Numbered from the stretch's first letter, positions 9,311-18,034 are shown. The stretch: 52,220 bases of DNA from Oscillospiraceae bacterium (GCA_017516785.1 JAFXAV010000034.1:1-52220), one strand, 5' to 3'. The notes: generated by a model from the sequence alone, not told the origin. Numbers and translations are program-made.

Positions 9311-9317
9311 TTGTCAG
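9289..9317 (-). promoter_or_regulatory. Promoter of the XRE-CotH-VTC-DUF4956 operon
   Basis: On the minus strand CTGACA (-35) and TAAAAT (-10) are separated by 17 bases. The spacer and -10 are overlaid by palindromic repeats. Confidence 0.6.
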
Positions 9318-9363
9318 GGAGTAACAGAAGGTTTTCAGTTTTACCCGGTGTTTATAAAAGTTT

Positions 9364-9392
9364 TTGCAATCGATGTGAAGATATGATATATT
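9364..9392 (+). promoter_or_regulatory. Promoter of the SPFH/zinc-ribbon/TPM operon
   Basis: TTGCAA (-35), 17 bases, TATATT (-10) with an extended TGA just before the -10. It is 35 bases upstream of the ATG at 9427, which follows AAAGGAG. It diverges from the XRE operon promoter. Confidence 0.65.
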
Positions 9393-9426
9393 GAAATCAG
9401 AATAAACTCAAAAGGAGAAATGAATT

Positions 9427-10815
9427 ATGGGTCTTATCAAAGCAGCAGTCGGTGCAGCAGGCAGTGTTCTTGCTGACCAGTGGAAAGAGTACTTCTACTG
9501 CAACTCCATTCCCGCCAATGTGCTGATGGTCAAGGGCGAAAAGCGCCGCAGCAGCCGTTCCTCCAATACCAAAGGCAGCGACAATGTGATCACCAACGGC
9601 AGTGTTATCGCCGTGGCAGACGGCCAGTGCATGATGATCGTGGACAACGGCCGCATTGCGGAGTTCTGTGCAGAACCCGGCGAATTCACTTACGACAGCT
9701 CCCTGGAACCTTCCATATTCTCCGGCGACCTGGCAGACAGCATCAAGGCATCCTTTGCCGCCTTCGGCCGCCGTTTCACCTTCGGCGGCGATGTGGGCCG
9801 TGATCAGAGAGTGTACTATTTCAACACCAAGGAACTGGTGGGCAACAAATACGGCACTCCCGCTCCCGTACCTTTCCGTGTTGTAGATCACAACATCGGC
9901 ATGGACATTGAAGTTTCCATCCGTTGCTTCGGCGAATACTCTTACCGGATCTGCGACCCCGTACTGTTCTATAAGAATGTGGCAGCCAATGTCACCACCC
10001 AGTACACCAGAGAATCTCTGGACAGCCAGCTGAAGACTGAACTGCTGACTGCCCTGGGCCCCGCCTTCGCCAAGATCTCTGCCAAGGGTATCCGCTACTC
10101 TGCCCTCCCCGGCCACACCATGGAAATTGCTGAAGCCCTGAATGAGGTTCTGACTACCAAGTGGCGGAATCTCCGGGGTATCGAGATTGTATCCTTCGGC
10201 GTTTCCAATGTCAGCGCCTCCGAGGAAGACGAAGCCATGATCAAGGAACTGCAGAAGACCGCTGTCTTCCGCAATGCCGGCATGGCAGCAGCCTACACCG
10301 TAGCCGCCCAGGGCGAAGCTATGAAGTCTGCCGCCAAAAATTCTGCCGGCGCTATGACCGGCTTTATGGGCATGGGTATGGCACAGCAGGCCGGTGGTGT
10401 GAATGCCGCTCAGCTGTTCCAGATGGCCCAGCAGCAGCCTCAAGCCGCTCCCGCACCCGCAGCAAATGGCTGGAAGTGCAGCTGCGGCGCCACCGCCACC
10501 GGCAAATTCTGCCCCGAATGCGGCAGCAAGAAGCCGGAACCCAAGGCAGCAAACAGCTGGAAGTGCGCCTGCGGCGCCGTTACCACCGGCAAGTTCTGTC
10601 CCGAGTGCGGTGCAAAAAAGCCGGAGGATGGCTGGACCTGCGCCTGCGGCGCTGTGAACAAGGGTAAGTTCTGCCCCGAATGCGGCGCAAAGAAGCCTTC
10701 CGGCATTCCCCAGTACCGCTGCGACAAGTGCGGCTGGCAGCCTGCCGACCCCACCAAGGCTCCCCGGTTCTGCCCCGAGTGCGGCGATCCCTTTGACTCC
10801 GGCGACATCATCTGA
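9427..10815 (+). CDS. SPFH-domain protein with four C-terminal zinc ribbons (YdjI-like)
   Basis: A 462-residue cytoplasmic protein. Residues about 20-300 match the SPFH/'virion core' family that includes B. subtilis YdjI (EYFYC near the start, DIEVSIRCFGEYSYRI in the middle, a predicted helical stretch to 300). An Ala/Gln/Met-rich linker follows. Residues about 348-456 hold four zinc ribbons: three near-identical CxCGA...GKFCPECG units and one CDKCGW...RFCPECGD unit. YdjI has far less of this region, so the ribbon array looks expanded by tandem duplication. The next two genes match YdjG and YdjH, which in B. subtilis act with a PspA homologue at the membrane during envelope stress; no PspA gene is seen here. 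Role in this organism is inferred. Confidence 0.85.
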   Translation: MGLIKAAVGAAGSVLADQWKEYFYCNSIPANVLMVKGEKRRSSRSSNTKGSDNVITNGSVIAVADGQCMMIVDNGRIAEFCAEPGEFTYDSSLEPSIFSGDLADSIKASFAAFGRRFTFGGDVGRDQRVYYFNTKELVGNKYGTPAPVPFRVVDHNIGMDIEVSIRCFGEYSYRICDPVLFYKNVAANVTTQYTRESLDSQLKTELLTALGPAFAKISAKGIRYSALPGHTMEIAEALNEVLTTKWRNLRGIEIVSFGVSNVSASEEDEAMIKELQKTAVFRNAGMAAAYTVAAQGEAMKSAAKNSAGAMTGFMGMGMAQQAGGVNAAQLFQMAQQQPQAAPAPAANGWKCSCGATATGKFCPECGSKKPEPKAANSWKCACGAVTTGKFCPECGAKKPEDGWTCACGAVNKGKFCPECGAKKPSGIPQYRCDKCGWQPADPTKAPRFCPECGDPFDSGDII

Positions 10816-10849
10816 TTCCTTCCGAAACCGCTGAAAAGAGGTAATCTTT

Positions 10850-11962
10850 ATGGCTGTACAAATTACCAATTATCAATGTCCCGCCTGCACCGGTCCGCTG
10901 CAGTTTTCCGCAGCCTCCGGTAAGCTGGAATGTGAATACTGCGGCAGCAGCTTCAGCACCGAAGAGGTGGAGCAGCTGTACGCAGAAAAAGAAGAACGGG
11001 CCGCTGCTGCCATGGCAGCAGCGGAAACAGAGAAAAAGGCATGGGATTCCTCCGACCTTACTGATGACTGGGGCGAAGACGCAGAAGGCATGAAAGCCTA
11101 CAGCTGTCCCTCCTGCGGTGCCCAGCTGATCTGCGATGAAACCACCGCCGCTACAGCCTGCCCCTACTGCGGCAACCCCACGGTGGTGCCCGGACAGTTC
11201 AGAGGCAGTCTTCGACCCGATTATGTGCTTCCTTTCAAACTGAGTAAGGACGATGCCATCGCCAGAATGAAGGCCCACTTCAAAGGCAAGCCTTTCTTGC
11301 CCGGTACTTTTATGGCAACCCACACTCTGGAAAAAATCCAGGGCGTATACGTCCCGTTCTGGCTCTATGATGGCGCCGTCAGCGGCGACTATCTGTATAA
11401 GACCACCCGGGTATCCGTCCATCACCGGGGTGATTACGAAATCACCGTCACCGACCATTACCTTGCCCGACGGGCAGGCAGCATGTCCTTCGAAAAGGTA
11501 CCTGTGGATGCATCCAGCAAAATGCCCGACGACTACATGGACTCCATTGAACCCTTTGACTACAGCGCTCTGGAACCTTTCTCCACCGCCTATCTGCCCG
11601 GTTTCCTGGCGGATAAGTACGATGTGGGTGTAAAAGAGAGCAACAAGCGGGCCGACAACCGCTGTATCCACACCTTGGAAAGCGCCATTGAAGATACACT
11701 GTTCGGCTATACTACCCGGGTTCCTGTGGAAGAAAACATTGTAGCCATCGACCGTGGCAAGGTCCACTATGCACTGCTTCCTGTGTGGCTTCTGAACGTG
11801 AACTGGGAAGGTAAGACCCATCTCTTCGCCGTCAACGGTCAGACCGGCCGCACTGCTGGCAATCTTCCCATCAGCAAGAGCAAAGCTCTGGCATTTTTTG
11901 CAGGACTTGCCGTGCCCCTGAGTATTCTCGGCACTGTGCTGGCATTCCTGATTACAGGTTAA
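10850..11962 (+). CDS. Zinc-ribbon membrane protein (YdjG-like)
   Basis: A 370-residue protein with two N-terminal zinc ribbons: CPACTGPL...CEYCGSS (about residues 9-32) and CPSCGAQL...CPYCGNP (about 84-110). An Ala/Glu-rich coiled segment separates them. The central part is a beta-rich domain (YVPFWLYDGAV, ALLPVWLLNVNW). A single C-terminal transmembrane helix ends the chain (about 345-368). This layout matches B. subtilis YdjG. It is 34 bases after the SPFH gene and 13 before the TPM gene, so the three form one transcript. It probably tethers partners to the membrane. Its ligand is unknown. Confidence 0.82.
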   Translation: MAVQITNYQCPACTGPLQFSAASGKLECEYCGSSFSTEEVEQLYAEKEERAAAAMAAAETEKKAWDSSDLTDDWGEDAEGMKAYSCPSCGAQLICDETTAATACPYCGNPTVVPGQFRGSLRPDYVLPFKLSKDDAIARMKAHFKGKPFLPGTFMATHTLEKIQGVYVPFWLYDGAVSGDYLYKTTRVSVHHRGDYEITVTDHYLARRAGSMSFEKVPVDASSKMPDDYMDSIEPFDYSALEPFSTAYLPGFLADKYDVGVKESNKRADNRCIHTLESAIEDTLFGYTTRVPVEENIVAIDRGKVHYALLPVWLLNVNWEGKTHLFAVNGQTGRTAGNLPISKSKALAFFAGLAVPLSILGTVLAFLITG

Positions 11963-11975
11963 GGAGGACAGAACG

Positions 11976-12743
11976 ATGCGTAAATTACTAACCCTTTCTC
12001 TGGCCCTTCTGCTGCTGATTACCCTGGCTGCGCCTGTTTCCGCCGCCGGCACCCCCTACATCATCGATGACGCAGATCTGCTGACTTACGAGGAGCAGCT
12101 GGAGCTGAACGGCATCGCCCATCAGATTGCCGACACTTACAGAATCGGCGTTTACATCATGACCGTCCCCAATTATCTGGACTATGGCGACGAGTATCAG
12201 ATCTTCGATGTTCTCTGGAACTATTATCATGACAATGGTCTTGGCTACGGCCCCAACCGGGAGGGCATGATTCTGATGCTCAGCATGGCAGAACGGGACT
12301 ACGCCACTTTCTTCTACGGAGACAGAACCGAATACGCCTTCGACAGCTACGGTCAGGAGGAACTGGAAAGCTACTTCCTGGACGATCTGGGTAATGATGA
12401 CTGGTATCACGGCTTTATGAACTATCTTTATGCCAGTGAGGATTTCCTGGTCCGGGCGGAAGCTGGTGATCCCGTTCGGGAAAGCCCCTGGCCCTTGGCA
12501 CTGCTGTTTGTGGGCATTGCCTGTTTCCTCTCCTTCATCGTCACCATGCTTCTGTGGAACAAAATGAAAAACGTCTCCATCCAGCAGAGCGCTGCCCACT
12601 ATGCTACCAGCGGTCTGGTACTGACCCGTCAGCGAGACCAGTTCCTCTATCAGAATGTCCGCCGCAGAAAGGTCGAGACCGGCAGCTCCGGCGGCCGTTC
12701 CCATTCCGGAGGCGGCGGCAGCGGCCGAAGCGGTAAATTCTGA
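11976..12743 (+). CDS. TPM-domain membrane protein (YdjH/YgcG-like)
   Basis: A 255-residue protein with a signal peptide (about 1-23, ending near SAAG), an extracellular TPM domain (about 28-155, IIDDADLLTYEEQ at its start), one transmembrane helix (about 170-192, PLALLFVGIACFLSFIV) and a Gly/Ser-rich cytoplasmic tail ending SGGGGSGRSGKF, typical of TPM proteins. TPM domains occur in envelope and photosystem maintenance factors. Here it closes the SPFH/zinc-ribbon operon and corresponds to B. subtilis YdjH. A start behind AAGGAGG at 11976 is clear. Function in envelope stress is inferred from the homologous operon. Confidence 0.85.
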   Translation: MRKLLTLSLALLLLITLAAPVSAAGTPYIIDDADLLTYEEQLELNGIAHQIADTYRIGVYIMTVPNYLDYGDEYQIFDVLWNYYHDNGLGYGPNREGMILMLSMAERDYATFFYGDRTEYAFDSYGQEELESYFLDDLGNDDWYHGFMNYLYASEDFLVRAEAGDPVRESPWPLALLFVGIACFLSFIVTMLLWNKMKNVSIQQSAAHYATSGLVLTRQRDQFLYQNVRRRKVETGSSGGRSHSGGGGSGRSGKF

Positions 12744-12770
12744 TTACAAATCTGCAATCCAGTTTTTACT

Positions 12771-12800
12771 CCCCATTGGTTCTGCCAATGGGGGGTTTTT
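12771..12800 (+). terminator. Terminator of the SPFH/TPM operon
   Basis: CCCCATTGG and CCAATGGGG pair around TTCTG and are followed by GGTTTTT, 28 bases after the TPM stop. Confidence 0.9.
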
Positions 12801-12806
12801 CCGTGG

Positions 12807-12835
12807 TTGAATTTACGCCGCAGGTACTTTATAAT
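12807..12835 (+). promoter_or_regulatory. Promoter of the CAP/CWB2 surface protein gene
   Basis: TTGAAT (-35), 17 bases, TATAAT (-10). The upstream TTG that could extend the reading frame is inside this -35 box, which supports translation starting at the ATG at 12873. Confidence 0.7.
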
Positions 12836-12872
12836 GAATACATCTCTGAAACAGCAAAAAAGGAGTGGTATC

Positions 12873-15860
12873 ATGAAATATCCTGCATTCAAATGGCTGC
12901 TTTGCCTGGCACTGGCACTGAGCCTGTGCATATCTGTGCTGGTTTTCCCCACCGATGCCAGCGGCAAACTGACCGACGGTCCCACCAAGGCCGAGATCCA
13001 GCAGAAATGGAGGGAAGTCACTTCCGCCACCTCGCTTTATGACCAGGAACCCTCCGTCAGCGCGCCCTATGCTGCCGGCAAGCTCACCGGCAATTTCCTG
13101 GAAAGCGGCATCACCTTCCTCAACTATGTCCGTTTTGTTGCTAATCTGCCCGCCGTTCAGCTGAACGATACCCTCAATGAGGACGCCCAGCACGGCGCTG
13201 TGGTTCTGGCAGCCAACGATGAGCTGACCCACTATCCGGATCCGCCTTCGGACATGGACGATGCATTCTACGAAAGAGGATATGATGCCACCACATCCAG
13301 CAACATCTCCGCCCGATATGGTTATGATCCCCTGACCTGTCTTCAGGGTGCCGTTTCCGGCTGCATGGCTGATAACGGCAATAACAATCTGGCAACCGTC
13401 GGCCACCGCAGATGGCTTCTGAATCCCACCCTGCTGAATGTGGGCTTCGGCTACGCGGAAGCGGAATCCGGCTGGAGCTATATCGTTACCAAGGTCTTTG
13501 ACCGCAGCGGTTCCAGCTTTGATTACGATTTCATCTCCTGGCCTGTGGAAGGAAACCAGCCCACTAACCTGTTCGGCACCGCAGATCCCTGGTCCATTAC
13601 CCTGAACCCCAATAAGTACAAAACCCCCGATATTTCTCAGGTGAAGATCACCATCACCCGCCAGTCCGACGGCAAAACCTGGAGTTTCAACAGCTCCACC
13701 GGCGAGCCCGAAACCAATTCCAAGGCCTACATGACCGTCAACACCGGCGGTTACGGCGTTAGTAACTGCATCATCTTCCATCCCGGCAGCAGCAATGTGG
13801 ATGCCTATAACGGTATTTTTACTGTGGAAGTCAGCGGCATCTACACTTCCAGCGGCGCTGCGACGACGCTGGAGTATCAGGTTGACTTCTTTGATGTGGA
13901 AGCTTCCTGCGTCGAGCACAATTATAAAGCTACCGTCACCGCTCCCACCTGTACGAAAGACGGTTACACCACCTATACCTGTTCCAATTGCGGCGACAGC
14001 TACACCGGGGACACCGTTTCCGCCACCGGCCACAGCTGGGGCAGCTGGACTGAAACCAAGGCGCCCGCCTGCGATGCATCCGGCGAAGAAAAGCGCACCT
14101 GCTCTGCATGCTCCGCCACCGAAACCCGGGCAGTTGATCCTCTGGCGCACAGCTACACCTCCACTGTCACCGCCCCCACCTGCACAGAAGATGGCTACAC
14201 TACTTACACCTGTGCCTGCGGGCACAGCTACACCGGCGATACTGTTGCAGCCACCGGCCACAGCTGGGGCAGCTGGACTGAAACCAAGGCTCCCACCTGC
14301 GATACCGAGGGTGAAGAAAAGCGTACCTGCTCCACATGCGCCGCTTCCGAAACCCGGGCGGTAGATTCTCTGGACCACAGCTACACCGCTGTTGTAACCG
14401 CTCCCACCTGCACAGAAGACGGCTACACCACCTATACCTGTGAAACCTGCGGCCACAGCTACACCGGCGATACTGTCGAGGCTTCCGGTCACAGTTGGGA
14501 TGACGGTGTTGTCACCAGAGAACCCACTGAAACCGAAACCGGCATCCGTACCTATACCTGTGAGACCTGCGGCGCAACCGATGAGGAAACCATCCCTGTG
14601 CTGGACCATATCCACAGCTACACCTCTACCGTCACTGCCCCCACCTGCACAGAAGCAGGCTTCACCACCTACACCTGTGACCTCTGCGGTGATAGCTATA
14701 CCGCAGACGAAACCGATGCCCTGGGTCATGAGGAAGTGACTGATGCCGCCGTTGCGGCAACCTGTACCGAAGCCGGTCTGACTGAAGGCGCTCACTGCGC
14801 CGTCTGTCAGGAAATTCTGACCACTCAGGAAGAAGTTCCTGCCACCGGTCACAGCTGGGATGAGGGCGTCATCACCAAAGAACCCACTGAAAAGGAACCC
14901 GGCACCAAAACCTTCACCTGCGAAGTCTGCGGCGAGACCCGCGCCGAAGAACTCCCCGTACTGAATCCTGCCGAACCTGTCATCACCCGTATTTCCGGCC
15001 CTGACCGGAGCGCCACCTCCCTCACTGCTGCAGATGCCCTGAAGGATGTGCTGGGTGCTGAGTCTTTCGATACCATCATCATCGCCAGCGGCACCAATTT
15101 TGCCGATGCCCTCACCGGCAGCTATCTTGCAGCCAAGGAAAGCTCTCCCATTCTGCTGTACACCAAGGGATATGAGGACGAACTTGCAGACTATGTCAGC
15201 AGCAATCTGAGCAAAAACGGTACCATTTACATTCTGGGCGGCACCTCCTCTGTTCCCACAGCCATGGAGGATGCTCTGGCAGATTTCCGCCCCCTGCGTC
15301 TTGCAGGCGCGGACCGTTTTGAGACCAATCTGAAGATCCTGTCCGAAGCCGGCGTATCCGATGAAGAGATTCTGGTCTGCACTGCCTACCAGTTTGCTGA
15401 CTCCCTCTCCGCTTCCGCTGTGGGTTTGCCCATTCTGCTGGTCGGTGACAATCTGAAGCCTGCGCAGACCGAGTTCCTCTCCAGTCTGAACGGAGAAAAC
15501 CTGACCATCATCGGCGGTGTCAACTCCGTCAGTGAGGCACTCAAGAACTCCCTCAGCGCATATACCAATGTCTCCCGCATCGCAGGCAGTTCCCGCGAAG
15601 AGACCTCCGTTGCCGTTGCAAAGCGTTATTTCAGCGCTCCCGCCACCGTAGTTCTGGCCTACTCCCGGAATTTCCCCGACGGACTCTGCGGCGGTCCCCT
15701 GGCTTATGCCCTGAACGCTCCTCTGATTCTCACCGCCAGCGGTGCAGAATCCGCTGCTGCCGCCTATGTGGAAACCCTGGATCTGGACTCCGGTCTGATT
15801 CTGGGCGGCACCGCTTCGCTTCCTGATAAATGCGCAAATACCGTATTCAGCATCAACTGA
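12873..15860 (+). CDS. Secreted surface protein: CAP domain, Cys-rich repeats, three CWB2 wall-binding repeats
   Basis: A 995-residue protein; the ATG at 12873 follows AAAAAGGAG. Domains in order: signal peptide (about 1-30); CAP/SCP domain (about 70-210, with HGAVVLAANDELTHYP and GHRRWLLNP); a beta region; four Cys-rich modules (349-696), each built on TAPTCTEDGYTTYTC followed by CGHSYTGDT and GHSW; and three CWB2 repeats (about 701-995, starting ISGPDRSATS, with GADRFETN and SSREETS as repeat starts) that bind anionic wall polymers in Clostridia. It is therefore wall-attached. CAP domains of bacteria have no settled activity. The Cys modules match the C-terminus of the subtilase at the left edge. 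The second module has CxCG where the others have CxxCG. Confidence 0.92.
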   Translation: MKYPAFKWLLCLALALSLCISVLVFPTDASGKLTDGPTKAEIQQKWREVTSATSLYDQEPSVSAPYAAGKLTGNFLESGITFLNYVRFVANLPAVQLNDTLNEDAQHGAVVLAANDELTHYPDPPSDMDDAFYERGYDATTSSNISARYGYDPLTCLQGAVSGCMADNGNNNLATVGHRRWLLNPTLLNVGFGYAEAESGWSYIVTKVFDRSGSSFDYDFISWPVEGNQPTNLFGTADPWSITLNPNKYKTPDISQVKITITRQSDGKTWSFNSSTGEPETNSKAYMTVNTGGYGVSNCIIFHPGSSNVDAYNGIFTVEVSGIYTSSGAATTLEYQVDFFDVEASCVEHNYKATVTAPTCTKDGYTTYTCSNCGDSYTGDTVSATGHSWGSWTETKAPACDASGEEKRTCSACSATETRAVDPLAHSYTSTVTAPTCTEDGYTTYTCACGHSYTGDTVAATGHSWGSWTETKAPTCDTEGEEKRTCSTCAASETRAVDSLDHSYTAVVTAPTCTEDGYTTYTCETCGHSYTGDTVEASGHSWDDGVVTREPTETETGIRTYTCETCGATDEETIPVLDHIHSYTSTVTAPTCTEAGFTTYTCDLCGDSYTADETDALGHEEVTDAAVAATCTEAGLTEGAHCAVCQEILTTQEEVPATGHSWDEGVITKEPTEKEPGTKTFTCEVCGETRAEELPVLNPAEPVITRISGPDRSATSLTAADALKDVLGAESFDTIIIASGTNFADALTGSYLAAKESSPILLYTKGYEDELADYVSSNLSKNGTIYILGGTSSVPTAMEDALADFRPLRLAGADRFETNLKILSEAGVSDEEILVCTAYQFADSLSASAVGLPILLVGDNLKPAQTEFLSSLNGENLTIIGGVNSVSEALKNSLSAYTNVSRIAGSSREETSVAVAKRYFSAPATVVLAYSRNFPDGLCGGPLAYALNAPLILTASGAESAAAAYVETLDLDSGLILGGTASLPDKCANTVFSIN
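13917..14960 (+). repeat. Tandem Cys-rich GYTTYTC protein repeats (coding)
   Basis: Four imperfect units of about 75-110 codons lie inside the CAP/CWB2 gene. Each holds PTCT..GYTTYTC, CG.SYT and GHSW landmarks. Units one and two also share a GSWTETKAP segment, so the array grew by duplication and then diverged. Confidence 0.9.
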
Positions 15861-15870
15861 GCAACTGAAC

Positions 15871-15901
15871 AAAAAAGACACCGCTTCGCGGTGTCTTTTT
15901 T
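15871..15901. terminator. Bidirectional terminator
   Basis: Two 14-base arms (AAAAAAGACACCGC and GCGGTGTCTTTTTT) flank a TTC loop. It lies between the convergent CAP/CWB2 gene and the xylA remnant and has U-tracts in both directions. Confidence 0.92.
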
Positions 15902-15913
15902 ATTAAAAGGGAA

Positions 15914-16538
15914 TCATCCGAACATCACGTTGTTGACGATTGCTTCCAGGTATTCCTGGCGGCCGAAGTCAGGCAGTGCGGGGCACCCATCTCGCATGCG
16001 TAGCCAGCTCTTCCAGAGTGGTCTCGCCTGCGCGAATCTTGGCGCCGATGCCGGTCTTGTAGGAAGCATAGCGCTCTTCGACGAAGTTATCAACACGGCC
16101 ATCTTCGATGAGCTTGGCAGCCTTGATGAGGCCCAGAGCAAAGGAATCCATGCCCAGAATGAAGGCGTGGAACATATCCTCATGGGTGTAGGAGGGACGG
16201 CGGTTCTTGGGGTCGAAGTTCAGACCACCCTTCAGTCCGCCGGCCTTCAGAATCTCGTACATTGCCATGGTGGTCTCGTAGACATTGAAGGGGAACTCGT
16301 CGGTATCCCAGCCCAGCAGCATGTCGCCCTGGTTGGCATCGACGGCACCCAGCATGCCGTTGATGGCGGAGACACGCAGGTCGTGCTGGAAGGTATGGCC
16401 TGCAAGAGTGGCTTGGTTGGCTTCAATGTTCATCTTGAAGTCCTTGTCAGCATCATAGTACTTAAAGGACAGGGGGTTGCTGGAGGCGGGGCTTTCGTAG
16501 GAGGTCACAGGAATGTTAGAAAAATGCAGAGTTGTCAT
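15914..16538 (-). pseudogene. xylA: Xylose isomerase remnant: large in-frame internal deletion plus 3' frameshift
   Basis: The N-terminus ([21 protein letters not shown]) reads as XylA residues about 7-30, then jumps directly to the C-terminal third ([18 protein letters not shown] onward). Intact XylA is about 440 residues, so roughly 265 codons are missing, including the catalytic His/Asp pair and the first metal-binding Glu of the family. The junction is near 16440-16462. Near the 3' end the frame is also lost: one frame stops at 15969 after LATHA, while the true family ending (GRQEYLEAIVNNVMFG) lies in another frame and stops at 15914. The metal-ligand His in the family motif NIEANHAT reads Gln here. 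It is 17 bases after xylB. It cannot be an active isomerase as written. An assembly error is the main alternative. Confidence 0.9.
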
Positions 16539-16555
16539 CCGCCATAAGAAAAGTA

Positions 16556-18034
16556 TTATTGAATCTCCGGGAACAGTGCCTTCACTGCCGGATAGATTTT
16601 CTTGAATTGCTGATAGCGGGCCTCATACTTGGCAACCAGTTCGGGTTCAGGCTGCACAGTGGAAGCAACACGGACGAACTTGTCGCAGACTTCCTGAACG
16701 GAAGTGTACTCCCCTGCTGCCACCATGGCCAGCATGGCACCGCCCATACCGGGACCCTGCTCGGATTCCAGGCACTGGAGCTCTGCATTCAGGATGTTGG
16801 CAATCATTTTCTTCCACAGGGGGCTCTTGGCGCCGCCGCCGCAGATCTTGGAAGAGTCGATGACGATGCCGAGGCTCCGTGCCACTTCCACGCTGTCGCG
16901 GATGGCGTAGGCAACACCTTCCAAAACTGCCTGAACCAGGTCAGCGCGGGTGGTATCCATGGTCATGCCGATGAAGGTGCCGCGGGCATTGGTATCGTTG
17001 ATGGGGCTTCTTTCACCCATCAGGTAAGGCAGGAAGAACACATGGTTCTCGCCCAGCTTGTCTGCAGTAATGGGAGCCTGCTCGCCAGCATGGTCGGAGG
17101 TGCCGAAAATATCCTCCAACAGCCACTTGTTGCAGGAAGCAGCGCTCAGCATGCAGCCCATCAGATGGTAGCCGCCGTCAGCATGGGCAAAGGCATGGAG
17201 GGCGTTGGTGTCATCCACGCCGAACTTGGAAGAGGAGATGAACACGGTGCCGGAAGTACCCAAGGAGATATTGCAGCCGCCCTCGCCCACAACACCGGTG
17301 CCCACAGCGGCAGCGGCATTGTCGCCTGCGCCTGCAGCAACCTTGACATCTTCTCCGATGCCCAGTGCCTTGGCCACTTCGGGCTTCACAGTGCCGATGC
17401 AGTCGAAGGACTCAAAGAGCATAGGCATCTGAGCTTCGGTAATACCGCAGATATCCAGCATTTCCTTGCTCCAGCACTTGTGCTCCACATCCAGCAGCAG
17501 CATGCCGGAAGCATCGGAATAATCACAGGCGTGAACGCCGGTGAGGATGTAGTTGACGTAGTCCTTGGGCAGCATGATCTTGGCGATCTTTGCATACTTG
17601 TCGGGTTCCTCGTCGCGCATCCACAGAATCTTGGGAGCGGTAAAGCCTGCAAAAGCGATATTTGCGGTCAGAGCAGAGAGCTTGTCCTTGCCAATTTCGC
17701 CGTTCAGGTAATCCACCTGCTTGGCGGTACGGCCGTCGTTCCACAGAATGGCAGGACGGATCACGTTATCGTCTGCATCCAGAACCACCAGGCCGTGCAT
17801 CTGACCGCCGCAGCCGATACCGGCCACATCAGCGCCGTTGAAGCCATCGAGCAGTTCGGGGATGCCTTCCATCACGGCCTCGCGCCAGTCTTCAGGATTC
17901 TGCTGGCTCCAGCCGGGCTGGGGGAATTCCAGGGGGTATTCTTTGGAAACTACGTTTTTGATCTGGCCTTCTGCATCCATCAGCAGCAGCTTGACAGCGG
18001 AAGTACCCAGGTCAACACCGATATACAATTTCAT
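16556..18034 (-). CDS. xylB: Xylulokinase (FGGY carbohydrate kinase)
   Basis: A 492-residue FGGY kinase that phosphorylates D-xylulose to xylulose 5-phosphate. Motifs: [15 protein letters not shown] (phosphate-1, N-terminus), [11 protein letters not shown] with LWNDGRT (substrate site), [20 protein letters not shown] and the C-terminal ATP-site [14 protein letters not shown] at 18034 is chosen because GGAG lies about 10 bases before it; a GTG at 18043 is too close to the same site. It precedes the broken xylA on the same strand. The gene itself looks intact, so either another isomerase exists elsewhere or it serves xylulose from other routes. No clear promoter is visible in the 94 bases upstream. 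Confidence 0.93.
   Translation of the reverse strand: MKLYIGVDLGTSAVKLLLMDAEGQIKNVVSKEYPLEFPQPGWSQQNPEDWREAVMEGIPELLDGFNGADVAGIGCGGQMHGLVVLDADDNVIRPAILWNDGRTAKQVDYLNGEIGKDKLSALTANIAFAGFTAPKILWMRDEEPDKYAKIAKIMLPKDYVNYILTGVHACDYSDASGMLLLDVEHKCWSKEMLDICGITEAQMPMLFESFDCIGTVKPEVAKALGIGEDVKVAAGAGDNAAAAVGTGVVGEGGCNISLGTSGTVFISSSKFGVDDTNALHAFAHADGGYHLMGCMLSAASCNKWLLEDIFGTSDHAGEQAPITADKLGENHVFFLPYLMGERSPINDTNARGTFIGMTMDTTRADLVQAVLEGVAYAIRDSVEVARSLGIVIDSSKICGGGAKSPLWKKMIANILNAELQCLESEQGPGMGGAMLAMVAAGEYTSVQEVCDKFVRVASTVQPEPELVAKYEARYQQFKKIYPAVKALFPEIQ

Noticed and set aside
10460..10790. Regularly spaced DNA repeats that might be CRISPR-like
   Set aside because: They are in-frame zinc-ribbon codons within the SPFH gene, with no spacers or cas genes.
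9397..10869. Long antisense frames opposite the SPFH, antiporter, RNase J, gdpP and ftsH genes
   Set aside because: All are shadows of well-identified genes: no start signals, no domains, and the same skewed composition.
13917..14960. Tandem repeats suggesting a mobile element
   Set aside because: They are protein modules in an intact reading frame; no transposase or terminal repeats are nearby.
12813..15881. A minus-strand open frame of 1022 codons opposite the CAP/CWB2 gene
   Set aside because: Its composition is the same Gly-rich mirror, it begins beyond the CAP/CWB2 stop inside a terminator, and the plus-strand protein has complete domains.
15914..16538. Two separate small genes in place of xylA
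   Set aside because: The two frames read as consecutive parts of one XylA C-terminus, so a frameshifted remnant is the simpler explanation.
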